DNA of 64,000 nucleotides. Source: Orbilia blumenaviensis (Eukaryota; Ascomycota; Orbiliomycetes; Orbiliales; Orbiliaceae). Where the stretch lies: assembly GCA_036872755.1 (NCBI GenBank), contig JAVHNS010000015.1:62001-126000 (forward strand), in the 5' to 3' direction. Made by a program: the position numbers and the translations under genes. The notes below the pieces were generated by a model, which worked only from the letters and a program-made list of their open reading frames with translations, was not told the origin of the DNA and made no database searches. Positions 47,113 through 58,002 of this stretch are shown piece after piece. Numbering within the stretch: position 1 is the stretch's first letter; each line of letters opens with the position of its first letter.

Positions 47113-50088
47113 TTTGGCTCTTCTTCTCTTTCTCTTTCTTCCCCTTCTTTTTTTTTGTTTTGTGAAAGTTGGTACGAAAAGCTAAAGGGCCGAATCGATG
47201 GTTGATGTAATTTATCGGAGATGGTCAAGCTGGTCGGCAGAATCGATGGTTGTGAATTAGTATAGTGATGAATCCCCCTTCCAAGGATTTTACTTACTGA
47301 ACCAGTAGCCGGCGGCAAATACTGACTTTAAATACTCAAGTACTTGGGTAAGCTCAAGTGTAATACAGACGATGAGTTGGCTATGCAATAATACGCAATG
47401 TTGGGTGTGACTGAAATTATGCAGCCTTGTGTGTTGTCCCGTGTCGTAAAAACCCAGGCTGCCCCCCCCCCTGCTAGTCTCAAGACTTGATATGTAAGCT
47501 ACCTAGGCTAGGTAGTTACTTCCATAAAAATGTATAATACCGTATTGATTCAAAAGTAAGAAACGTTTCTTATGCAAAAACGACCTTCGCCAACCTGATT
47601 CAAATAGGGGTTTGTAATAAAAACGTTTCTTATAATAATATGTTACATGACCCTGTTTAGCTGCCTAATTAGTACTATTAATGTAGCTTTCCGGCTTTCT
47701 ACAGCATATTTTAAGTGGTGAACAGGTGTAAACAGGACGTTTATAATCGATGCGAAATATTCCTTTTTTTTTTGTGTGTGTGTGAAAAGCGTTTCTTATA
47801 ATAAAGCGTTTCTTATATTCGGGACGTTTCTTAATTTCGAATCAATACGGTATTGACTTCTTGCCTCTGTTAATACCTAGGTAGGGACCCATAAAGAAGA
47901 ATTTTGGTTATTATGGAGAGACAGAAGGCCTCCATGGATAAGCAAAAACTACCCTAGGTAGCCACCCTAACTTTAGCTAAGAGTCTTTTTTTTTTTTTTT
48001 CCTAATTGTCACCACACTGTGATTTTTACTCACATTGGCACCGATGTATCGTATATTAAGACCACTGTGTTGGAAAAGTATGCCCTTTGAATACCGTTGT
48101 AATCATGACCCGAAATATATAGAAGCTTTTTGGCGTAATACTATATCAATACTATTTTGATCCTAGTATAAAATATATGTCTTGTCATCAGTCCTAGGTC
48201 AGTGATTATGTTACGTACTTATCTTAAATGCTGCAAAAACACACATTCTTCCAACATGTATCAGAGGGTTTCCGTGTAATATAATATATCAACATATCAG
48301 TACAATATTTTAATCTGTGGTCCAAAGTATAGTACTACATATAGCTACATTAGGGCCTCGTTGATATCAATTAATTCAGTTCTGTATCAATTCGATGTAG
48401 CTTTCGAAACTTTCTGGCACAGGATATGTATAAGCTATACGAGGTGTGCACATATATATACTAGTAGATATGTATTTAAAATACTAGAAAATTATTAAAA
48501 TGAAATAAGATAATATTGAACGGGCCTACTTCCTAGTAACTAGCTCGCAGCCTGAGCGCTCAAGCGAGCATATTTTGTATACGTAAGACCGCAAGACTAT
48601 AGCTACTTTAGGGATGTAGGTAAGCTAGTGCCCGGATTAGGTAAGTAAGGACTTCCTTGGTGACACAAGATGCTAAGACTATTAATACTTACTTAAGCAC
48701 TCACTATAGCTTACTTACTAGAAGCTAAGTTGGTTAAGGGTGCATTTTACATGAGTACCTGCTTAAGTACTGAGGTAATTACTTACACAGGTTATATAAG
48801 TAAGTACTTACTCAGGAAGATGAGAATAAATCCATATTATCGAACGTGCTAGCTGATATTTAAGGGCTCAACCATAGGGTAATGTTACATAGTACGACAT
48901 TGAGTTCGTCAAAATGCTTTAGCTTAACCGGGGCTTAGGAAGTTCAGCATCAGCGCGCTATATTATCTATATACTTGATTACGTATATATGGCAGCCACC
49001 TTTTCAAATACTACTGGACCAAACCGGTATTCAAAACCCCTCATTGTTCCGGTGCGGTGCTAAGTTAGGGGAGGTAGCTGCAACGTCGTGCGCGTTGGAG
49101 GGGGGAGGCTTTCTTAGCGTGCCCGATTTAATGTGAATCTGCGGTAGCAGCAGAGGAGGGGGAAGTACCCGGTAAGGACAAAAGGCTTGTGTGGTCTTGG
49201 CCCTTTCTAATTAAAGCAGTGGTTCCTTAATAAGCAAGGTTACATGCACGCGCTGCGAACGAAACGAGCGAGCCGAAAAAAGCATGGTATGGCCATGGCC
49301 GAATTGAATTGTTGATGAAGCTAATACACTAGTACACTTTGAACCAAAGTACGTATATACTTTTTTCTCTCTCTCTCTCCTGAGCTGAACTGAAAAGAGG
49401 TAAAATAAAGTAAATTTGAATCGATTGATCGAATGAAATGAATGGGAAGTTCATACGGAGAGGTTCCTGCCAAGATTGCCTTTCCTGAAAGAATCCCAAT
49501 TCCAATTCCTGCTCTGTCAATCCCCTGTTCCGTATACTACTCTATACCGCTCGCTCTCTACTTTCGACCTTCCACTTACCTACCTACCTTCTACCCGCTC
49601 CCCTCCTATTCTACCCATCCATCTCGTGTCATAGACACCGACACGGATTCCTCCTCCTGCTTTCTTATCTCCGCTCCCTACTACCTCCCTTTCCTTTCTC
49701 TCTCTCTCTCTCTCTACGTTACCTACTTATTAATTAATTAAATATAGTATCCTGTGAATTCCCTATTCCTTTTTTTTTTTTTTTTTTTTTGGTTTGCAAT
49801 TGGATTTCTCTATCTCCTTCCTTATCGCCAGGGGGTTTATATACTACCATCGATTCGACTCCAAACAACCCCGTCCAGGCTGGTTTTTCGCCCTTCTCGT
49901 CCAGGAAATACTCCCAATCCAACATCCAACATCCAACATCGAATACTACCAATAGTTTGGTCCGTCGTCTCGTCCCGTTTTATCCTCAAACGATCCTCGG
50001 CACCGGGCCGTAGACAAGGGGGGAACCGGTCCCAATTCCTCACAGCTTAGCCGTCGGCAGAATTCAAATTCGATTTTTCAATTCATCT
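47113..50088. other. AT-rich, gene-free region with decayed repeats
   Basis: 3.0 kb with no supported gene. It includes a MITE-like element (47536-47854, listed separately) and a segment at 48540-48830 crowded with TAAGTA/TACTTA and AAGTACTT palindromes. TA dinucleotides are visibly enriched over 47.3-49.1 kb. The last ~450 bp before the mannosyltransferase are pyrimidine-rich and look like its promoter and leader. Confidence 0.5.
47536..47854. mobile_element. MITE-like element with 34-bp terminal inverted repeats
   Basis: The ends are inverted copies: AATACCGTATTGATTC... at 47536-47569 and its reverse complement at 47821-47854, with two mismatches in the outer 31 positions. If the element proper starts at CCGTATTG it is flanked by TA on both sides, as expected for Tc1/mariner-type insertion. 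The 319 bp holds no open frame of note. The nonamer CGTTTCTTA occurs five times inside (47564, 47624, 47790, 47807, 47825), the first being half of a 16-bp perfect palindrome TAAGAAACGTTTCTTA. A non-autonomous DNA transposon is the simplest reading. Confidence 0.65.
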
Positions 50089-51889
50089 ATGGAGAAGATA
50101 AATCTCAAACCGCTGGCTCAACTGGCACAGCATGTCCCTCCTCCGAGGGCTCTCGTTCACATCTTCGCCCGAACGCGCTTCCTCGTTGTCGCCGTCATAG
50201 TCACCATCATCGTCTTCACCTGGAGTCGAGTCTCATCTTCAGCTTCCTCCCTCGAGTACGTTTTCGCCCTTATTACTCATTGTTTTTATTATTTTTACTA
50301 TTACTATTTTATTAAATTTCCCTCCAACTGCTTTATTTCGCTCTTCTGTTATTGGTTCCCTTCCAAATCTCAAATAATTCTACGCGAAGACCAAAAAAAA
50401 AAAAAAAAAAAAAAAAAAAACCATCCGTACCTGTTGTACTGTTTGTTCGTTCGTAACTAAGAAAAAAAGGGAGATTTCTGGAACAAACTATTCCTACTGC
50501 TACTAAGTACTGGTAGTTCGTAGAGGTACTGGGGTAATAGAATTGGCTGACCTTTTGATCTCTTCGTATCCGCAACATAGATGGGCATGCTATGGACCTG
50601 GTCTTTCGCCCTTGGAGATATCTCCCAGTGAATTTGCTGCATGGCATCAGCACCGAAATACCCCCATCCTTGCCAACAAACACGACCCAATCGATGTCAA
50701 CTCAAAGTCCATTGGTAGCTACAACCTCAACAGGATCACAACCGGCAAAGATGCCCTCAGAAACAAAGAAAGAGTCCTACTTCTTACCCCGCTACGGGAT
50801 GCCGCCCTATTCCTCCCTCAATACTTCGAAATTATCTCCAGGATAAGCTACCCCCACGATCTGATCGACCTGGGTTTCCTTGTCTCCGACTCCACCGATG
50901 ACACTTTAGCCATCTTGGCAATGGAGCTTGATACCCTCCAATCCAACTCCGACCCCAAAATCCCCTTCCACAGCGCCGTTATTATAGAAAAGGACTTTGG
51001 CACCCAATTTTCGCAAAGCATCGAGGACAGGCACTCCTTCAAGGCCCAGGGCCCCAGGAGGATGGGAATGGGCAAGGCCAGGAACTTTTTGCTCTACAGC
51101 ACCCTGCGACCGGAACATTCCTGGGTCATGTGGAGAGACGTGGATATCACAGAATCGCCCGAAAACATCATCCAGGACTTTATCGCTCACGACAAGGACA
51201 TCATCGTTCCTAGTACGTTTCTCTTTTTCTTCCTTTTTTTTTTTTTTTTGGTGCGATGCTCTTCTAGTTGTGGAATTGCTTATAATAACTAATTTGCTTT
51301 TGGTGTTATGTAGATGTCTGGTTCCATCGACTTGACGAACAAGGAGAGGATATCGAAGGAAGATGTGAGTCTCAACTGCTCTATACCAGCTCCAATTGGA
51401 TAATTCGATAGCTAATGATTGGCGTTATTTAGTCGACTACAACTCCTGGATTGAATCCAAAGAGGGCCGAGCGCTCCGAAAGACACTTCCAGTCGACACT
51501 GTTCTTGCCGAAGGATACAAGGAGTTTAACACCAGCCGGACATACCTGGCATTGATGGGCGACTGGCGAAAGGATAAGGATGTCGAAGTTGAGCTTGACG
51601 GAATCGGTGGTGTCACAATCCTCGTTAAAGCGGACGTCCACCGTGCTGGTATGCATTTTAAACCTTGTGAGACTATATAAACCAGAAATAATACTAATAT
51701 GGGTTTTCCCTAGGTATCAACTTCCCATCCTACGCCTTCGAGAACCAAGCCGAGACCGAGGGATTTGCTCGCATGGCGAAGCGTGCTGGTTACCAGGTTA
51801 TCGGACTGCCAAACTACGTTGTCTGGCACATCGACACCGCCGAGAAGGAGAAGATCAAGCAGCACGCCGTTTACAACCAATCCCCGTGA
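50089..51889 (+). CDS. Anp1/Mnn9/Van1-family alpha-mannosyltransferase
   Basis: Five exons (50089-50255, 50524-51212, 51314-51364, 51433-51648, 51714-51889) encode 432 residues. It is a type II Golgi protein: a short cytosolic tail, a TM anchor (FLVVAVIVTIIVFTW, about residues 32-46), a stem, then a GT62-type catalytic domain. Landmarks are RVLLLTPLRDAALFLPQYF, LGFLVSDSTDDT, MGMGKARNFLLYSTL, the DxD metal site in WVMWRDVDITE, VPNVWFHRL, RFDYNSWIES, VELDGIGGVTILVKADVHRAGINFPSYAFENQAETEGF and GLPNYVVWHIDT. In yeast these proteins form mannan polymerase complexes that extend N-glycan outer chains. By eye the C-terminal segment is closest to Mnn9. The exon 2 acceptor is the TAG at 50521-50523; the later TAG at 50538 would be out of phase. 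A long T/A-rich first intron ends with an A-run. Confidence 0.92.
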
Positions 51890-52911
51890 TGATGACGATA
51901 CAATTTTCTATTCAACAATGCAAGGCATTCACATTTGGTGGTATATGATATGATATATGCTTGACGAATTTTTAATCAATTATCCGAATCTCTCCAGACT
52001 TCAGCAGCTGGCGGGCATTACGGTTTCACCCCTTTGCATTCCTGTACAAAAGTTTCCCTGCGTTTCTGCAAAGGCATTTGTCTCTGTTTTCTTCTTACTG
52101 GTGGGTGATATTTTGGGGGATGCGTTTATTCTTCGGCAGTGTATTAATCTCGGGAGGACGGGGAGGAGTTTGAAATCCGTGCATTATATTTCCTACCATA
52201 TTTTTTTCCCTGTTGACTTTTCCTCTCCCCGTCCTCCTTATTTCCTTGAGCGCCCTGGCCTGCTTACGTCGACAAAAACCATGATTAAGGTCAATTTTGG
52301 ACCATATGGCCTACTTGGAGCTGTATTTTTTTTTTTTTTTTTTTTTTTTCCCTTCAATTCTCTAATGCCATAGACTAGGGGGTGTTCCCGTCCTTTTTTT
52401 TTCTTTTCTTGTCGGGTTAGGGTAGCATGGCGCACATAACAATAACAGTATATACACTCAGGATCCAATTCCTCAACTTGATATTATTTTCCCTGATGCT
52501 ACCTACCTAGCTAGCCTGCTTAGCCAGTCGTCGACACGACCCTATAATACTCAATGCACTAAGAAGCCTGAGCTAGCTTTGCAGCCAAGCCGTATTGCGA
52601 CACTTGATCCCTGGCCTCCTCCCCCATCCGTATACATGTAAGTACCTATATACTAGTAGGTATATAACGTTATTTATCACAGATCCTTCCCGCGAGCGTA
52701 CGCCCTTGCGTTTTCCCTTTCAATTAATAAGGCGGCATCCTGTTTGCTCCGGACATACACACACATGCACACCTCTTTCTTCACTCTCACCTCCGTGTCA
52801 TTGCTCAACGAACGAACGAACAAACGGACTGTGCGGCAAACCCAACGCGAAACATCCAACAACCTGTCTACGCAGTGCTTGTAGCTAGTGCAGTGGTTTC
52901 GTTCCCCAACA
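51890..52911. other. Intergenic spacer with long T-run
   Basis: 1.0 kb between the mannosyltransferase stop and the P-loop kinase start (same strand). A T-run of about 24 lies at 52327-52350. Short frames have no motif. No gene was seen. Confidence 0.5.
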
Positions 52912-53888
52912 ATGTCGACGTCCTCAACGGTCCCACTTCTTAAGGAGCAACAGCAGCAGCAGCAAAAGGAGATCCCAGCGCTCCGCGGAGACGGGAATGG
53001 AGTGTATAGGATCCATGTTATCGGGAATAGCGGTATGTTCCGTTATGATATAACATTGATTTTAATAAAAAAGAATTTCGTAGATGGATGTTGATATTTG
53101 TGAAGGCACTGGCAAGGTATTCCCGATCAATCCATATCGATACCCACCCCTCCATATATCTACTATAGTAATGAATAATAAATATATAATAATATCTTAA
53201 TAAAAAGTCAACCCTCTCCCGCCACCTCTCCCAAGTCCTAAAAATACCATATATTCCCCTCGACGAAATATTCTGGAGTCCAAACTGGTCCTCCCCTTCA
53301 AACGAAGAATTTCAATCACGAATCACCCACGTATTGGAAGAACATAGGAGTAAAAATACGGGATGGGTAATCGATGGGAATTACTCACGTAGAATGGGTG
53401 GTTTGGTTGCTGGCGAGAGGACGGATTGTATTTGTATTTACCCTTCTCTCCCCCCTTCCCTTTCCCTCCCCTACTACTTACTCTATATACTAGAGAGAGA
53501 GAGAGTGTGTGTGTGTGTTTTTTTTAATAAAGATATTCTTTGGGGCATATGAATAGGGCTAGACCCCCCACTCCTCCTCTACCTCCCCCGCCTGATCCTC
53601 CGCACTTTCTACCGTCTAATAGGTACAGAACCAAACTGTGCCCCCGGCTGCGAGGAGAACTGGAGGGATGTATTGAGTCCCAACGATAAGAGTATTATAT
53701 GGTGGTGTGTGACGCATCATGGGTATTGTAGGGAGTGGGGGGAGAGTGTTATTGTGGAACAGGGGAGGGTGGAGGATGGTGGGATTGTTAGGAGGATTGG
53801 AGGGTGGGGTGGGGAGTTGAGGTGGTGGGTTGGGGAGGTGGAGAGGTTGGCTGGGGAGAAATACGATGCTGGTGATGATTCTATCTAG
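52912..53888 (+). CDS. Small P-loop kinase (adenylate kinase/FlaR-like fold)
   Basis: Four exons (52912-53032, 53106-53116, 53208-53433, 53557-53888) encode 229 residues. The Walker A loop GNSGTGKST (38-46) is assembled from three exons, the middle one being only 11 nt. Then come SRHLSQVLKIPYIPLDEIFW (substrate-side Asp-Glu), HVLEEH, WVIDGNYSRR, TDCIWLDPPLLLYLPRLILRTFYR, CEENWRDVLSPNDKSIIWW and a Trp/Gly/Arg-rich tail. The D-E-x-x-W, ID-G-N-Y and L-D-x-P pattern is that of small nucleotide-kinase-like proteins sometimes called FlaR or 'DNA topology modulation' proteins; the real substrate is unknown. A Gln run (residues 13-18) precedes the domain. The ATG at 52912 is the first in-frame ATG. 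The exon 3-4 split Trp codon (T|GG) confirms that junction. Confidence 0.87.
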
Positions 53889-54392
53889 TGGAGATTATGT
53901 TTTAAACCAAGTGCTGGTGGGGTTTAGAATTTAAAAATTTATAGAATAGGTATAGAGTTATAAAGATGGTTTTACAGTCTGAGAAAGGAGAGTAAGAGAT
54001 ATATAGGAAAGAATGGAAAGAGAAGAAAAGAAAGTAGTAAGAGTAATAGTAGTTAATAGGATGGTGTATCTATTCTGAGTCTGCTTCGCCAAAACAAAGA
54101 AGAAGAAGAAGAAGATGAAAGAAACAAACGAAGTGGATATCACTGACAGAAAGACGCCATAGGAAGAAGATCAAAAGACAAAGCAAAGGGGTGGAGGGCC
54201 AGTGTGATGTCGCCGAGTGTGTCTGGGAATGGGGGCTTTAATGTACAGCTGTTGATGACCGGGAAGTGAATGAAAGAATATAAAAGGTCTTTACACGAAT
54301 AAAAGAAGAAGAAAAAAAAGTGCAATGTAGTGTGCATGCATGCTAAGTCAAGAAAAATATAATCTGTCGTTAGTACCTGAGGCTATGGAAAG
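53889..54392. other. Convergent intergenic spacer
   Basis: 504 bp between stops of the P-loop kinase (+) and the PP2C gene (-), A/G-rich on the plus strand with GAAGAA repeats near 54100-54117 and 54304-54319. No gene was seen. Confidence 0.5.
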
Positions 54393-56301
54393 CTACTGCT
54401 GCTCCTGTTGTTGTTTACTCTTTGCCGTTGCCTCTTCGTTAACAACGACATTACCGGATTTGTCGCCTTCTCCGAAAAAGATAACTTCAACAGTGAGATC
54501 GTCTCTGTGGCATTGTTAGTATTCGTTCATAAAACACGGGAGTGTATGGATGTGTGCTTACCTATATCGGCGCGAATATGGTGACTGGAGCGTTAGTAGG
54601 GCACATAGCATATCGCTATCCTTTCCGCCCAGAGCATTCCTGACTAAATGGGTGGCACAGTTCTGATCCTTAATAACAAATCGGTCCTCTGGCGCACTAA
54701 TACCCCATTGTCTCTGGCGGATTGGGACCCGCTGGCCAGCATCGTCTTGGTTACCATCATGGTTTGTAGCTACGGGGAGTGACTTTTTATCGTTTGCGCC
54801 CCAGCCGAAGAGGCTCGAAAACCAGGACTCTCCTGCTGCGTTCCCTTTAATTTTCTTCTGGTCCTCGAGCCACTTCCCGACAAGGCCGACGACCTCCTCG
54901 TTGCTTAACATCTCCCACAGTCCGTCGGTAGCTAAAACTAAGAAGTCTCCCTTTTCAGGCCGGATCTGGGTTGTTGTGACGACGGGCTCAGCGGTGACGT
55001 ATGGTGGAGTCTTCAGCCTTTGGCTTGGGGTTCTGCCGAAGAACTTGCTCTTGATCATGGTCTGGGTTTCAAGGCTCCATTTATAGATAGAATCACCGAA
55101 AGCTCGAGTTGGTTCCAACCCGCCCAATACACGACCGTTTGAGACAGCAAACTCCTCTCCTGGATGCTCACTCCGAATACGATTTGCTTCTTCTTTATTC
55201 GAGCCAGTTTGGTCCGTTGATAGGGCGGTTGCGGCCCATTTCCCGTTATCTTGAAGTCTTCCGAGAACAGCCCTCGAGTCGCCGGTGCATGCAACCCTCA
55301 AAAGGTTGGTTTGGCTATCATAGAAAGCTAGAAGGGCACAGGAACCGGAGAAAGCAGGTGCCAACAGCTCAGCGGCAGCAGCCCTTGATGGGGCCTTGGT
55401 TGCCTTTTCAACAGATTCATGAATGATTTCATTGTCGAGGCGGAGGAAACCCTTCTTGATGGCAGCGTCGATGGACTCTGGGCTGGGAAGTTTATGTTCG
55501 ATACTAGTGCTTGAAGCCTTGTAAGTAGCATTGAGCTCACGGGCAACGAATCCGATCAAGAGTTGTCGTAGCTTAGCAGAAGTATACCATCCACTATAAA
55601 AATCAAACATTAGTGCCACTCTACATCTTATATAATAGGCAGGGTGCATACCTATGTCCGTCAAAAACACCCCAGAACATCCAATCCGTGCTAGCCTTGG
55701 CGTCATCGACCGTCCCATCAGCAGATGGAACCTCGATAATGCGCTCAGCATGGTCATCCTCGATCGGGTCATTGCTAGGAAGCTGAACGACATCATATCG
55801 GTAAACACCCCTGTCTCGTCCGACCAAATACGACTCTTGGTTTTGTCGGAGCTTCATGGAGGCTTCATCGGGCGTGAGCATTTCCAACACCTTCCTTCCG
55901 CCGCGACCATCTTCTTTAGTCAACGGTCCATCTCCCGTAATCGTACCCGTATAGAGGGATTCATGATCGACAGCAACGATCTTTCTGATCCTCACATCTT
56001 CCTTTGCTCCAGCAGCAAAGGCATCCTTATCGCCAGGGTTAGACAGCAAAGAAACCTTCGCAAGGAACGGGTTGGATCCTTTCGATGCGATATAGGCAGA
56101 CCCGAGAACCAGTGAAGAAACGATGGCGAGCGTGAATTTCCTTACGTAGGAGTTTGACCCTGCCCCGCCTCCGCTGCCTCCGAGGGAGCTGGTGGTCAGA
56201 GCTCTAGTGGCACTGATATTTTGCGGGGGCCGGTTTTTGAGCAAGAAGCCAGGAGCCCTACGGGCGGAGGCGACTGCCGCTCTTACTGCCGCTCGTTGCA
56301 T
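54393..56301 (-). CDS. Mitochondrial PP2C-type protein phosphatase (Ptc5-like)
   Basis: Three exons (56301-55652, 55593-54562, 54504-54393) encode 597 residues. The first ATG gives an Arg/Ala-rich presequence (MQRAAVRAAVASARRAPGFL...) followed by a single TM (FTLAIVSSLVLGSAYIA), typical of mitochondrial PP2Cs such as yeast Ptc5, which dephosphorylates pyruvate dehydrogenase E1-alpha. PP2C motifs occur in order: WMFWGVFDGHSGW, SGSCALLAFYD, ACTGDSRAVLG, TAFD-equivalent GGLEPTRAFGD, FLVLATDGLWEML and RDDLTVEVIFFG. The Mg/Mn-binding aspartates in FDGH, TDGLW and RDDLT are all present. The C-terminal insert with an SWFSSLFGWG segment and a Gln-rich tail are typical of fungal members. The frame stays open 49 codons upstream of the ATG and encodes a plausible Pro-rich/hydrophobic segment, but has no ATG; an upstream exon joining at a TAG near 56480 cannot be excluded. 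Confidence 0.9.
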
Positions 56302-58002
56302 GAGAGCGGCGATAACGACGATAGCTATCGATGTGAGTACAGTTGTTGGAACGATAAGATCTTTGTATTGTTCGGATTGAAGGGTATCGATGAGTTCCGA
56401 TACCCAGGGAGGGAAGGAAGGTGGAGGTGGGGACTGTTTGGAATCCAAGGTGAAGGTTGTTGTGAAGAATCGAAGCTAGAAGCCTTGTGGGGTATTCGGA
56501 CTAGGGTTCGACGTCGAAAGGTAGCTGATGTACAGGAGCGGGAGCAGCAGTACTTTTTTCGGGCGGGGGGAATCAACGGCTGGCCGCTGCTGTTTTTTTT
56601 TTTTTTTTTTTCTTCTCTTTCTTCCTCAGATCAAGAACATGGAAGCGAAGCCGGGGATTCGTTTAACTCCTGGACTTTAGACTACGCTGTTCAAAAGGGG
56701 GAAGTCGACAGCGGCCAGCAGCTAGTTCAGCAGCAGCGGACTGTGATAAATCTAGGACCTTCCCGGCAGGTGTAGATAAATTAAAATCAAAAAAAGCGGC
56801 TTCTATCACGATAGTCAAGGGAGAATCTCGGTCCCGACGGCTTGCTTTGGGTGTGCGGAATGGATGATGTCGGACGGGTGATGATGTATGTCTGATTGGT
56901 TAGGTGGAAATTGTTCGCGGAGGCCTGTCAAGTGGTGGTGTTGTGTGAAGCCAAGGGCCCGCCTGCTGACCTAAATTGCCATCAACCGGACTCGGAGGTC
57001 GAGCACGTGAGTTGGATCTACTGCCCGCAGATCTCTTCGTTGCGACTGACGTTGAATTCTTGCAGATCGGAAACTCCACGTTGCACAGGCACGGATCCCG
57101 TTATAATTCTTAGAAAGCTGGATGATGTCTGAGGTCCCTTTGGTTGATGATTGATGGTTGATGTTCACGATTTCATGTGAAGGTACCGGGCCCTTCAAAG
57201 CTACCTGCAACAAGGTCACAAGACAAGGCACGAACCAAAAACTACCAAGCCAAGTACCTACTTCCTGATACTGCCGAGTTCTAGGAAACACCCTTTATCG
57301 TTATTATTATTATTAATTAAAACCCTAGATCGTAGATAAGTACTATCGATGGTCTTCGGAATCCGAAAAACCATGGATCGATGGCTATAGCTCAACCCAT
57401 GCCATGGTCAACAAGAACCAGCTGGGATCAGGCATATGTGTTCTCAACAAACAATAAACTCGAAGCAAACGTAACACTTTCTGCTATCAATTCACACCGC
57501 GCCCCTACGCAACTTTGGAGTTGAATGACCATCAACAGGGCCTACTGGCTTTATCACTTTTGTAAATTTATATAGAGTAGGAAGTAATTTTAATGGGAAA
57601 GGCGGCCCGTGTTCAATAGTATGAGGAATGTAGGGCCTTTATTAGCGATAGAATGTCTAAAAGTGTTGGTAAGTCTGTATTGGGGTCTATGATGCATAAC
57701 TATGCTAAATTAACTAAGTTATGCTAGCGAAAAAGCTCAAAAATTGTGTGTGATATAACTGAAGGCCTTTTTGATGCGATTTACACAGGAGAGCCGGCCC
57801 GCAGGTGTGTTCACAAAAATATATAGTTATTCATTCATATAAAAAAAAAAGGGCACGCAGTTTCTACAATATTGCATTTCCAATTCCTAGTATTCAGATC
57901 TATTGTTGACGAGACCAGATCTATTCGAATTCAAAATATAAAAAATCCTCTAAAATGACAATCTTACGAAGCCCACAAGCAAGATGATTCTAAGAGTCAC
58001 AA
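56302..58002. other. Intergenic stretch (PP2C upstream / PNKP downstream)
   Basis: 1.7 kb. Nearest the PP2C gene the minus strand stays open to about 56448 in the PP2C frame (see that entry). A T-run lies near 56591-56611, and the region after 57300 is AT-rich. No other gene was recognised. Confidence 0.5.

Noticed and set aside
46249..50088. Idea that the region is a secondary-metabolite cluster
   Set aside because: No synthase, transporter, P450 or cluster regulator is present around the amidoligase and GGCT-like genes within the window.
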